NCBI GenBank assembly: GCA_903938955.1
Contig: CAJAFJ010000047.1
Span: forward strand, 1-6,036
DNA length: 6,036 nt
Direction: 5' to 3'
Source of the DNA: an uncultured beta proteobacterium
GTDB lineage: Bacteria > Pseudomonadota > Gammaproteobacteria > Burkholderiales > Burkholderiaceae
Positions 1 through 5,845 of the stretch are shown here, in pieces. The notes beneath the pieces were generated by a model. The model saw only the letters and a list, made by a program, of their open reading frames with translations. It was not told the DNA's origin and did not search any database. Position 1 is the first letter of the stretch. Every line of letters starts with the position of its first letter. The position numbers and the translations under genes were made by a program.

Positions 1-5
1 CTGTC

Positions 6-404
6 ATGACTTATTCCAATAAATCCTATGTCGAACACGTCGCCCTGCGCGTGAAAGACATTCAGTGGCACATCAAATTCTTTTATGAGGTGCTGGGCAT
101 GGACGTGCGCGAGATCGACGGCCCGGTGGATGCGCCCAACCAGTACTGGACGCTGGGCGGCCTGCAACTGATGAGTTCGCCTGATTTTGTAGCGCCGCCG
201 AGCAATGACGTTGGCTGGCTGGCGCACCTCGGCATCATGGTTGCGGACCGGGACGCGGCCTTGATCGAAGCCCAAAAGTGGGGCGTCAAGGAACTGCCGC
301 AAGGCCGCAACTGGCTGCAACTGCCCGATGGGCTGGCGATTGAACTGATGCAGGCCAGCGGCAATAGTGTGGCCGAGTATTTGGCCATCCAGCCTCGCGC
401 CTGA
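6..404 (+). CDS. VOC-family (glyoxalase/epimerase-like) protein
   Basis: A 132-residue protein of the vicinal oxygen chelate superfamily, the metal-dependent fold of glyoxalase I, methylmalonyl-CoA epimerase and extradiol dioxygenases. Two beta-alpha-beta-beta-beta halves are visible: VEHVALRVKD at residues 9-18 opens the first, and LAHLGIMVAD at 72-81 opens the second. Plausible metal ligands at the usual places are H11, Q54 (GGLQLM), H74 and E113 (LAIELMQ). This H/Q/H/E set resembles that of methylmalonyl-CoA epimerase, but the identity is too uncertain for a specific function. The length is typical of a single-domain VOC protein. The ATG at 6 is the first in frame and sits in an ATGA context, so translational coupling to an upstream gene ending at 7-9 is possible but lies outside the window. 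It is followed after 30 bases by a MaoC-fold gene, which suggests a role on a CoA thioester or a product of that pathway. Confidence 0.85.
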   Translation: MTYSNKSYVEHVALRVKDIQWHIKFFYEVLGMDVREIDGPVDAPNQYWTLGGLQLMSSPDFVAPPSNDVGWLAHLGIMVADRDAALIEAQKWGVKELPQGRNWLQLPDGLAIELMQASGNSVAEYLAIQPRA

Positions 405-434
405 AACCACCTCACACATAACCGGAGACCTTCC

Positions 435-914
435 ATGATCATTCCCGTGATGCACTTCACCACGCCCGAAAAATACTGGGACGAGGCCAAGCTGGGCGAC
501 ACCTGCACCAGCCCGACCTACACCGTGACGGCAGAGCGCATTGACGCCTACGCCGAACTCACCGGCGACTACACCCCCGTACATGTGGATGAGGCCTACG
601 CCAACGCCTCACACTTTGGCTGCCGCGTGGCGCATGGCCTGATGGGCCAGTCGGTGGCCGATGGCCTGAAGACGCAGAGCGAATACCGTTTTTTGCCCGG
701 CATGTCGCTGGGCTGGACCTGGGACTTTTTGTTGCCAATCAAGATCAATGACGTGTTGCACGTCAAGTTTGTGGTCGGCACGCTGCGCGAGTCGAAAAGC
801 AAGCCGGGCTGGGGCATTGTGGTGATGCCCGCTGAGTTGATCAACCAGCATGGGCAAGTGGTGCAAAAGGGCGAACACCGTTTGATGATTCCCAGAAGGC
901 CACAGACGGTCTGA
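435..914 (+). CDS. MaoC-fold acyl-CoA hydratase/dehydratase
   Basis: A 159-residue single hot-dog-fold protein of the MaoC/(R)-specific enoyl-CoA hydratase family, which adds or removes water at the alpha-beta bond of acyl-CoA thioesters. The hydratase-2 signature appears as TGDYTPVH at residues 43-50, with the expected catalytic pair D45 and H50. The family's usual GDxNPxH asparagine is Thr47 here, a variation seen in MaoC-like dehydratases. RVAHGLMGQSVADGL (64-78) continues the conserved region after the motif. The length matches one-domain members (about 140-160 residues). The ATG at 435 is chosen because GGAGA at 424-428 is well spaced from it. The alternative ATG at 450 would be too far away. 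The gene lies between the VOC gene and the CoA-transferase gene, so its substrate is probably the thioester made by that transferase. Mesaconyl-type, methylmalyl-type or other branched hydroxyacyl-CoA substrates are possible and cannot be separated from sequence alone. Confidence 0.9.
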   Translation: MIIPVMHFTTPEKYWDEAKLGDTCTSPTYTVTAERIDAYAELTGDYTPVHVDEAYANASHFGCRVAHGLMGQSVADGLKTQSEYRFLPGMSLGWTWDFLLPIKINDVLHVKFVVGTLRESKSKPGWGIVVMPAELINQHGQVVQKGEHRLMIPRRPQTV

Positions 915-1003
915 TGCCGGCACTGACTCACCTCCGTCAACCGTCATTGCGCTCGCGTTGACAGTCCACCGACCATATTCAACAAGGACGACAGATAAAT
1001 ACC
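915..1003 (+). other. Intergenic gap between MaoC and CaiB genes
   Basis: This gap of 89 bases is the longest within the catabolic gene group. It holds a short perfect inverted repeat, GTCAAC at 936-941 and GTTGAC at 957-962, separated by 15 bases and without a following T-run, so it does not look like an intrinsic terminator. AAGGAC at 984-989 is the only ribosome-site candidate for the CoA-transferase gene. It is weak and stands rather far (about 14 bases) from the ATG at 1004. No convincing -35/-10 pair is seen, and read-through from the MaoC gene is the simplest reading. Confidence 0.4.
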
Positions 1004-2251
1004 ATGCAGACGAAACAACATAACGCCTCCACCCAGGCCTTGCCACTGGCAGGCTACCGCGTCATCGACTACAGCCACTTTTTGGCTGGCCCCTACATGT
1101 CGCGCTGCCTGGCCGCGCTGGGCGCCGAGGTGATCAAGGTCGAGCGGCCCACCACGGGCGATGCCGGGCGCCAGCACGCGTATTTCATTAATGGTCAGAG
1201 CGGCTATTTTTTGCAGCAAAACATGGGCAAAAAAGGCCTGTGCATCAACCTGAAAGACCCGCGCGGTCTGGCCATGATGCACAAGCTGACCGACACCGCC
1301 GACGTGTTTGTCGAAAACTACCGCCCCGGCGCGCTCAAGAAGCTGGGGCTAGGTTACGAAGAACTCTCCGGGCGCAACCCCGGGCTGGTGTACTGCTCCA
1401 TCTCTGCCTACGGCCACACCGGCCCGGACTCGCACCGCGCCGGGTTCGGCCTGATTGCCGAAGCCAAGAGCGGCATCATGGCGATGGTCGGCGAACCGGG
1501 CAAAACACCACCGCTGTTGCGCGTCTCGCTGGGCGATATGTACACCGGCATCCACGGCGTGGCCTCGGTCTGCGCCGCGCTGCTGGGTCGCGTCAAGTCT
1601 GGCAAAGGCCAACACATTGACTTGTCTTTGTATGACTGTCTGGTGTCCATCCATGATTACGCGGTGCAGTGCTACACGCTGTCAGGTGGCAAAGAAATTC
1701 CACAGCAAACCGGGCACGACATGCCGCAAAGCACCCTCTACGGCGTCTTCACCGCCAGCGATGGCCACATGGTGATTGCCGCGCAGGTGGACGATGCCTG
1801 GAAACGGTTTGCCGGGCTGATTGGCGGCGAGGCGCTGGCCGGCGATGCGCGCTTTCACACTTCCGATGGCCGCAACCAGAATCGGGTTGAGATTTTGGCT
1901 TTGGCCAAAGCCTGGGTCTCGGCGCGCACCGTGGCCGAGTGCCTGACCGCACTGGATGCGATCGACGTGCCGAGCGCCAAGGTGCAGGGCATTGACGAAG
2001 TGTTGGCCGATCCGCAGATCATCGCGCGCAACATGGTGATTGAGCAGGACCACCCGATTCTGGGCAAGGTCAAGCTGCCCAATCTGCCGTTCAACTTCTC
2101 TGGTTGCGACACCACCATCACCATGCCGGCACCGCTGATGGGCCAGCACAACTGCACGATTGCCAGCGACCTCGGCTACAGTGCTGACGATATTGAAGCC
2201 CTGTTGCGCGATGGCGTGCTGTACGCCGAAGACGCTGTCAGTCAGCTTTGA
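1004..2251 (+). CDS. Class III CoA-transferase, CaiB/BaiF family
   Basis: A 415-residue cytosolic enzyme of the CaiB/BaiF (family III) CoA-transferases, which move CoA from a donor thioester to a carboxylic acid through an aspartyl-CoA intermediate. Visible family blocks are RVIDYSHFLAGPYMSR (19-34) with LGAEVIKVERP (39-49), then VFVENYRPGALKKLGLGYEEL (from 101), ISAYGHTGP (133-141) and GKGQHIDLSLYD (200-211). Asp178 in SLGDMYTG (175-182) aligns with the catalytic aspartate of formyl-CoA transferase (Asp169), so the enzyme should be active. The length is normal for the family (about 390-430). The ATG at 1004 is the only start ahead of the first conserved block. The next in-frame ATG, at residue 32, would delete it. 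Typical substrates include formate/oxalate, carnitine, succinate with itaconate, mesaconate or citramalate, and aryl acids. Which applies here is unknown. The MaoC gene upstream suggests that the CoA ester formed is then hydrated or dehydrated. Confidence 0.95.
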   Translation: MQTKQHNASTQALPLAGYRVIDYSHFLAGPYMSRCLAALGAEVIKVERPTTGDAGRQHAYFINGQSGYFLQQNMGKKGLCINLKDPRGLAMMHKLTDTADVFVENYRPGALKKLGLGYEELSGRNPGLVYCSISAYGHTGPDSHRAGFGLIAEAKSGIMAMVGEPGKTPPLLRVSLGDMYTGIHGVASVCAALLGRVKSGKGQHIDLSLYDCLVSIHDYAVQCYTLSGGKEIPQQTGHDMPQSTLYGVFTASDGHMVIAAQVDDAWKRFAGLIGGEALAGDARFHTSDGRNQNRVEILALAKAWVSARTVAECLTALDAIDVPSAKVQGIDEVLADPQIIARNMVIEQDHPILGKVKLPNLPFNFSGCDTTITMPAPLMGQHNCTIASDLGYSADDIEALLRDGVLYAEDAVSQL

Positions 2252-2272
2252 TCGTTTTCAGTACCCCCGCAT

Positions 2273-2277
2273 AGGAG
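2273..2277 (+). promoter_or_regulatory. Strong ribosome binding site for the AroE-like gene
   Basis: AGGAG stands 7 bases before the ATG at 2285 and fixes the start. It lies in the 33-base gap after the CoA-transferase stop, so the two genes are probably co-transcribed but independently initiated. Confidence 0.8.
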
Positions 2278-2284
2278 CCCTCAC

Positions 2285-3106
2285 ATGACCGACCATTACG
2301 CCGTTATTGGCAATCCCATCCAGCAAAGCAAGTCGCCGTTGATTCACGGCATGTACGCTCAAGTCACCGGGCAGGACATGGTCTACACCACCATCGAAGG
2401 CCCCTTGGGAGGATTTGCGGATGCGGTGGATGCCTTTCGTGCCGCAGGCGGCCAAGGGCTGAACATCACCGCACCGTTCAAGCTCGACGCGTTTGCCTAT
2501 GCCACCGAGTGCAGCGAGGCCGCTCAATTGGCTGGTGCCGCCAACGCCCTGAAGTTTGACGGCGCCCGCGTGCTGGCCGAGAATTTTGATGGTGTCGGGC
2601 TGGTGCGTGACGTGACCCACAACCTGAACACGCCCCTCAAAGGCAAACGGGTGTTGCTGCTGGGCGCCGGTGGGGCGGCCCGCGGCGCGTTGCTGCCGTT
2701 TCTGGCACAACATCCGCTGGAGTTGGTGATTGCCAATCGCCATGTGGACAAGGCGCAGGCGCTGGCGGATATCGGTTCTAGCAAAGGCCGGGTGCGGGCC
2801 TGCTCCTACAACGAGCTGGTTGGGCAGACCTTTGACGTGGTGTTCAACGCCACCTCGGCCAGCTTGCACGCCGAGTTGCCACCGGTGCCGGCTTCGGTGT
2901 TTGTGAACTGTGGTCTGGCGTATGAGCTGGCTTACGGCAAGGGGCTCACGCCTTTCTTGCGCTTGGCGCACAACGCCGGTGTCAAGCAGATGGCCGACGG
3001 GGTCGGCATGCTGGCCGAGCAGGCGGCGGAAGCCTTTGAATGGTGGCGTGGCGTGCGCCCCGACACCCGGGCGGTGATCGACAAACTGACCGTGCCGCTG
3101 GTCTAG
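2285..3106 (+). CDS. Shikimate dehydrogenase family (AroE-like) oxidoreductase
   Basis: A 273-residue protein, the same size as E. coli AroE (272), which reduces 3-dehydroshikimate with NADPH. The N-terminal substrate domain has NPIQQSKSPLIH (10-21) with both shikimate-binding serines, and GLNITAPFK (58-66) with catalytic Lys66. Asn87 (GAANAL) and Asp102 (NFDGVG) complete the active-site set. The cofactor domain has LGAGGAARG (126-134) and then NRH at 151-153, where Arg152 would bind the NADP 2'-phosphate. Gln246 in DGVGMLAEQAAEAF is also kept. Several consensus positions differ: NTD is NFD, GAVNTL is GAANAL, NRT is NRH, and DMxY is ELAY (Glu214). These changes, and its place among CoA-thioester catabolic genes rather than biosynthetic ones, suggest a specialised paralogue (quinate/shikimate catabolism, an AroE-like group, or another hydroxy acid) rather than the housekeeping enzyme. 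It is the last gene before the regulator; no clear terminator follows. Confidence 0.9.
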   Translation: MTDHYAVIGNPIQQSKSPLIHGMYAQVTGQDMVYTTIEGPLGGFADAVDAFRAAGGQGLNITAPFKLDAFAYATECSEAAQLAGAANALKFDGARVLAENFDGVGLVRDVTHNLNTPLKGKRVLLLGAGGAARGALLPFLAQHPLELVIANRHVDKAQALADIGSSKGRVRACSYNELVGQTFDVVFNATSASLHAELPPVPASVFVNCGLAYELAYGKGLTPFLRLAHNAGVKQMADGVGMLAEQAAEAFEWWRGVRPDTRAVIDKLTVPLV

Positions 3107-3123
3107 GAGCTGGCGTAGTACCT

Positions 3124-3140
3124 AGGGTTTTCACTAATTC
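3124..3140 (+). repeat. Upstream element copy 1, AGGGTTTTCAC-TA-ATTC
   Basis: This 17-base segment recurs at 3888-3904 with 15 of 17 identities. With the preceding T it forms a degenerate inverted repeat, TAGGG-TTTT-CACTA (3123-3136), one base away from a perfect TAGGG/CCCTA pair. It lies 43-59 bases before the annotated start of the TetR gene. The position fits an activator or other upstream protein-binding site, but that role is inferred. Confidence 0.5.
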
Positions 3141-3170
3141 AAGGTCATAGTATGTTGCTGGGTCGACCTC

Positions 3171-3176
3171 TATACT
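3171..3176 (+). promoter_or_regulatory. Candidate -10 box of the TetR gene
   Basis: TATACT matches the sigma-70 -10 consensus at five of six positions. No good -35 box lies 15-19 bases upstream (TAGTAT at 3148-3153 is the 17-spacer position), so the promoter would need an activator or be weak. The expected transcription start, about 7 bases downstream, falls on or next to the ATG at 3183. The palindrome GGTCGACC at 3161-3168 sits just upstream of the box. Confidence 0.4.
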
Positions 3177-3182
3177 TCCGGA

Positions 3183-3848
3183 ATGAACGAACTAGTACAT
3201 CCCAAGCCTATGGTCTCAGCGGTGCCCGCGAGCCGAACCAACGACCCGGCCCGGACCATGGCCGGCATTCTGGCGGTGGCGACCTCCGAGTTCGCCAACA
3301 AGGGGCTGAGCGGTGCCCGCATCGACGAGATTGCGGCGGCCACCAAGACCAGCAAGCGCATGATTTACTACTACTTTGGCAACAAGGAAGGCCTGTACAT
3401 TGCCGTGCTGGAAGACGCCTACCAGCGCGTGCGCCAAATCGAGAGCGAACTGCATCTGCAAGACCTGGACCCCGAGGCGGCGTTGCGGCGCCTGGTCGAA
3501 TTCACCTTCGACCACCACTACGGCAACCAGGACTACATTCGCCTGGTAATGAACGAGAACATGGAGCGCGGTGCCTACCTGGCGCAAAGCAAGAAGATTC
3601 AGGAGCTCAATGTGCCCGCCATTCAGTCGATCCGGAATCTGTACGAACGGGGCGTGGCGCAGGGCATATTTCGCTCCGGGCTGGAACCGCTCGACATCCA
3701 TGCGTCGATTTCAGCGCTGACGTTTTTCAATGTTTCCAACCAGCACACCTTCGGTTTGATCTTCAAAGACGGCCGTCAACAACCCGAAGCGCTGGCGATA
3801 CGACGCCAGAATGTGATCGACATGGTGGTGCGTTTCGTGCGGATGTAG
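3183..3848 (+). CDS. TetR/AcrR-family regulator, RutR-like C-terminal domain
   Basis: A 221-residue one-component transcription factor. Residues 21-72 form the TetR DNA-binding domain, ending in the typical SKRMIYYYFGNKEGLY (57-72), with the helix-turn-helix at about 44-64. The C-terminal ligand domain (NENMERGAYLAQSKKI 124-139, YERGVAQGIFRSGLEPLDIH 154-173, SNQHTFGLIF 185-194) resembles that of RutR/YcdC-type regulators, so it should bind a small molecule or a CoA ester. The start is uncertain. ATG 3183 gives a 20-residue tail ahead of the domain and has no usable Shine-Dalgarno. ATG 3210 (residue 10) also precedes the domain and also lacks one. The gene lies between the catabolic genes and the TRAP transporter, all on the same strand. 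A palindrome at its own start that recurs in the transporter promoter suggests autoregulation plus local control. A 240-codon reading frame overlapping it in another frame is a shadow of it. Confidence 0.93.
   Translation: MNELVHPKPMVSAVPASRTNDPARTMAGILAVATSEFANKGLSGARIDEIAAATKTSKRMIYYYFGNKEGLYIAVLEDAYQRVRQIESELHLQDLDPEAALRRLVEFTFDHHYGNQDYIRLVMNENMERGAYLAQSKKIQELNVPAIQSIRNLYERGVAQGIFRSGLEPLDIHASISALTFFNVSNQHTFGLIFKDGRQQPEALAIRRQNVIDMVVRFVRM
3187..3200. promoter_or_regulatory. Candidate TetR operator at the regulator's own start
   Basis: ACGAACTAGTACAT matches the ideal palindrome ACGAACTAGTTCGT at 12 of 14 positions and shares the AACTAGT core with the site at 3912-3925. It lies just downstream of the candidate -10 box, at or just after the expected transcription start, where a bound repressor would block its own gene. 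If translation starts at 3183, the site is inside the first codons. If it starts at 3210, the site is in the leader. Confidence 0.5.
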
Positions 3849-3887
3849 CCGCGGCCAACGCAGAGCCCGGCTGATTTGTGTTTTCTC

Positions 3888-3904
3888 AGGGTTTTCACCT
3901 ATTC
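3888..3904 (+). repeat. Upstream element copy 2, AGGGTTTTCAC-CT-ATTC
   Basis: Second copy of the element at 3124-3140 (15 of 17 bases identical, the first 11 perfectly). Here it directly abuts the proposed -35 box at 3905, an arrangement seen with activators that contact RNA polymerase. The rest of the 114-base gap after the TetR gene shows no terminator. Confidence 0.5.
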
Positions 3905-3932
3905 TTGAAAAACTAACTAGTTCGTACATTAT
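3905..3932 (+). promoter_or_regulatory. Candidate sigma-70 promoter of the TRAP operon
   Basis: TTGAAA at 3905-3910 (five of six to TTGACA) and CATTAT at 3927-3932 (four of six to TATAAT) are separated by 16 bases. Transcription would begin near 3939, giving a leader of about 24 bases with GGAGA at 3951-3955 before the ATG at 3963. The operator-like palindrome fills the spacer, so bound protein and RNA polymerase would compete. Confidence 0.55.
3912..3925. promoter_or_regulatory. Candidate TetR operator in the TRAP promoter spacer
   Basis: ACTAACTAGTTCGT contains the perfect 8-base palindrome AACTAGTT (3915-3922), and its outer AC/GT pairs also match, so 12 of 14 positions are symmetric. The size and symmetry are those of a dimeric TetR-family site. 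A related copy lies at 3187-3200 at the start of the adjacent regulator gene. Binding here is inferred from position and recurrence. Confidence 0.6.
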
Positions 3933-3946
3933 GGTTTCGGGCAATC

Positions 3947-3958
3947 TTCTGGAGACAA
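3947..3958 (+). repeat. Shared leader with ribosome site, copy at dctQ
   Basis: TTCTGGAGACAA carries the Shine-Dalgarno GGAGA 7 bases before the dctQ start and is identical to 5885-5896 before dctP. It fixes the start at 3963. Confidence 0.6.
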
Positions 3959-3962
3959 ATTC

Positions 3963-4502
3963 ATGATCGAAAAATTAATTGACCATTACTGCAAGTTCAT
4001 CAGTTACCTGATTGCTGCAGCACTGGCGGTGATGGTGGCGCTGGTATTCGGCAACGTGGTGATGCGCTACGCCTTCAACTCCGGCTTCAGCGTGTCGGAA
4101 GAGTTGTCACGCTGGCTGTTTGTCTGGTTGACCTTTTTAGGTGCGGTTGTGGCGGTGCGCGACAACGGTCACCTCGGCACCGACATGCTGGTGAGCAAGC
4201 TGGGCCCCAAGGGCAAAAAAATCTGCATGGCCCTGTCACTGGTGTTGATGCTGTTCATCTGCTGGTTGCTGTTCAAGGGTGCCTACGACCAGTCAGTCAT
4301 CAACTGGGACACGACCAGCGCAGTGATGGAAGTCTCCATGACCTATTTTTATGCCTCCGGCATGGTGTTCTCCGCACTGAGTGCACCCATTTTGCTGGGC
4401 GACCTGTGGCGCCTGCTGACCGGTCAGATTGATGACGATCACCTGGTGTTGATCCAGGAATCCGAAGACGTGCCCCACGCCGACAACGGCTCCTCACGCT
4501 AA
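3963..4502 (+). CDS. dctQ: TRAP transporter small membrane subunit (DctQ-like)
   Basis: A 179-residue inner-membrane protein, the usual size for the small subunit of tripartite ATP-independent periplasmic (TRAP) transporters, which take up organic acids using an ion gradient. Four hydrophobic segments are visible at about 14-35, 49-65, 87-105 and 127-149. The family signature runs through residues 31-74: NVVMRYAFNSGFSVSEELSR, then WLFVWLTFLGAVVAVRDNGH. It pairs RY and EE near the membrane edge with a GH after the second helix. The C-terminus from about 155 is a polar, acidic cytoplasmic tail. The ATG at 3963 is supported by the GGAGA just upstream. The large subunit gene follows after 15 bases, so both are surely co-transcribed. 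The role of DctQ is to form the membrane complex with DctM. Confidence 0.93.
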   Translation: MIEKLIDHYCKFISYLIAAALAVMVALVFGNVVMRYAFNSGFSVSEELSRWLFVWLTFLGAVVAVRDNGHLGTDMLVSKLGPKGKKICMALSLVLMLFICWLLFKGAYDQSVINWDTTSAVMEVSMTYFYASGMVFSALSAPILLGDLWRLLTGQIDDDHLVLIQESEDVPHADNGSSR

Positions 4503-4505
4503 ATA

Positions 4506-4511
4506 CAGAGG
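4506..4511 (+). promoter_or_regulatory. Ribosome binding site of dctM
   Basis: CAGAGG lies 6 bases before the ATG at 4518, within the 15-base dctQ-dctM gap, and supports that start. The next in-frame ATG (4545, residue 10) has no such site. Confidence 0.5.
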
Positions 4512-4517
4512 TTTGAC

Positions 4518-5795
4518 ATGACGATTACCATTTTTCTGGGTTCCATGATCGCCGCGATGGCGCTGGGCATCCCTATCGCTTTCTCCTTGCTGTTGTGTGG
4601 CGCCGCGCTGATGTGGCACCTCAACATGTTCGACGCGCAAATTCTGGCGCAAAACGTGATCAACGGTGCTGACAGCTTCCCGCTGCTGGCCGTGCCTTTC
4701 TTCATGCTGGCGGGTGAGATCATGAATGCCGGTGGCTTGTCGCGCCGCATTGTGAACTTTGCCATGGCGCTGGTCGGTCACGTCAAAGGTGGCCTTGGCT
4801 ACGTGACCATTGTGGCGGCCGTCATCATGGCGTCGCTCTCGGGTTCTGCCGTGGCTGATGCGGCGGCGCTGACCGCCTTGTTGCTGCCGATGATGGTGGC
4901 CGCCGGTCACGACCGGGCGCGCTCGGCGGGTCTGATTGCATCGGCAGGCATCATTGCCCCGATCATTCCACCCAGCATTGGTTTTGTGATCTTCGGTGTG
5001 GCGGCCAACGTGTCGATTTCCAAGTTGTTCATGGCCGGTATTTTTCCGGGCATCTGGCTGGCGGTGTCGCTCTGGTTCACCTGGTGGTACCTGGTACGCA
5101 AAGAAACTATTTTGCCGCCACCCCGCAAAAACAAGGCCGAGGTGATGGCCGCCTTGCGTGATGCCACCTGGGCGCTGGTGCTGCCTTTCATCATTGTGTT
5201 TGGTCTGAAGTTTGGTGTGTTTACCCCGACTGAAGCGGCGGTGGTCGCGGCGGTCTACGCCATGATCATCTCGGTCTTTGTGTACAAAGAGCTCGATTTG
5301 AAAAAGCTGGTGCCACTGTTTATTGCGGCGGCCAGAACCTGTTCGATTGTGATGTTCCTGGTGGCCGCGGCCATGGTCTCTGCCTGGTTGATCACGGTGG
5401 CTAATCTGCCCGCGCAAGTGGTGACCTTGCTGGAGCCGCTGCTCGACAGCCCGCGTCTGTTGATGCTGGCCATCATGGTGCTGACGATGCTGGTGGGCAC
5501 GGCGCTGGACATGACGCCCACCATCTTGTTGCTGACCCCGGTGCTGATGCCGGTGGTCAAGGCCGCGGGGATTGACCCGGTCTACTTTGGCGTGCTGTTC
5601 ATCATCAACAACGCGATTGGCTTGATCACGCCGCCGGTCGGCACCGTGCTCAATGCCGTGGCCGGCGTTGGCAAGATCAGTATGGACGAGGTGACCAAGG
5701 GCGTCATCCCCTTCATGATTGCGCAGTTCCTACTCATGTTCCTGATGATTGCTTTCCCACAACTCGTCATGGTGCCCGCGCGCTGGTTCTATTGA
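4518..5795 (+). CDS. dctM: TRAP transporter large membrane subunit (DctM-like)
   Basis: A 425-residue, highly hydrophobic inner-membrane protein and the transport channel of the TRAP system, which moves an organic anion with sodium or protons. The family length is about 425-430, so it is complete. Conserved blocks in order are SFPLLAVPFFMLAGEIMNAGG (53-73, loop and helix), SLSGSAVADAAAL (106-118), IIAPIIPPSIGFVIFGV (145-161) with ISKLFMAGIFPG (167-178), TPTEAAVVAAVYA (236-248), GTALDMTPTILLLTPVLMP (327-345) and NNAIGLITPPVGTVLNAV (364-381). The two pseudo-repeated halves of the DctM fold, each with a PP-containing hairpin (PPSIG, PPVGT), are therefore present. Roughly a dozen hydrophobic helices are expected. 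It follows dctQ closely and precedes dctP. The substrate is set mainly by DctP and cannot be read from DctM. Confidence 0.96.
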   Translation: MTITIFLGSMIAAMALGIPIAFSLLLCGAALMWHLNMFDAQILAQNVINGADSFPLLAVPFFMLAGEIMNAGGLSRRIVNFAMALVGHVKGGLGYVTIVAAVIMASLSGSAVADAAALTALLLPMMVAAGHDRARSAGLIASAGIIAPIIPPSIGFVIFGVAANVSISKLFMAGIFPGIWLAVSLWFTWWYLVRKETILPPPRKNKAEVMAALRDATWALVLPFIIVFGLKFGVFTPTEAAVVAAVYAMIISVFVYKELDLKKLVPLFIAAARTCSIVMFLVAAAMVSAWLITVANLPAQVVTLLEPLLDSPRLLMLAIMVLTMLVGTALDMTPTILLLTPVLMPVVKAAGIDPVYFGVLFIINNAIGLITPPVGTVLNAVAGVGKISMDEVTKGVIPFMIAQFLLMFLMIAFPQLVMVPARWFY

Positions 5796-5809
5796 TTCAA
5801 GGTTGACAG

Positions 5810-5845
5810 GTGACCGGCGTGTTGGGTACGCCACGCTCGGTTCAC
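5810..5845 (+). other. Stem-loop between dctM and dctP
   Basis: GTGACCGGCGTG (5810-5821) pairs with CACGC-T-CGG-T-TCAC (5832-5845), giving a 12-bp stem with two single-base bulges on the 3' side and a 10-base loop. Only three T follow, so it is not a strong terminator. In binding-protein operons such hairpins often stabilise or attenuate part of the message, so the likely role is uneven expression of membrane and periplasmic subunits. The role is inferred. A smaller alternative hairpin, GGCGT/ACGCC (5816-5820 with 5828-5832), is mutually exclusive with it. Confidence 0.5.

Noticed and set aside
936..962. GTCAAC ... GTTGAC inverted repeat as a terminator or operator
   Set aside because: Six-base arms with a 15-base loop and no T-run. 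No second copy is seen at other promoters in the window, so it is noted only in the gap description.
2258..2971. A 237-codon - strand frame opposite the AroE-like gene
   Set aside because: No family features and Gln/His/Arg-rich composition; it is a shadow of the AroE-like coding frame.
3103..3125. CTAGG ... CCTAG inverted repeat after the AroE-like gene as a terminator
   Set aside because: Only five base pairs around a 13-base loop and no adequate T-run after a GC-rich stem; too weak to call.
3152..3874. A 240-codon + strand frame overlapping the TetR gene
   Set aside because: The product is rich in Arg, Gly and Pro without recognisable motifs, while the overlapping frame encodes a clear TetR protein.
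4494..5417. A 307-codon open frame on the - strand opposite dctM
   Set aside because: Its product is a low-complexity mix of His, Arg, Gln and Gly with no domain, as expected from reading a GC-rich membrane-protein gene backwards. dctM in the same place has full family motifs.
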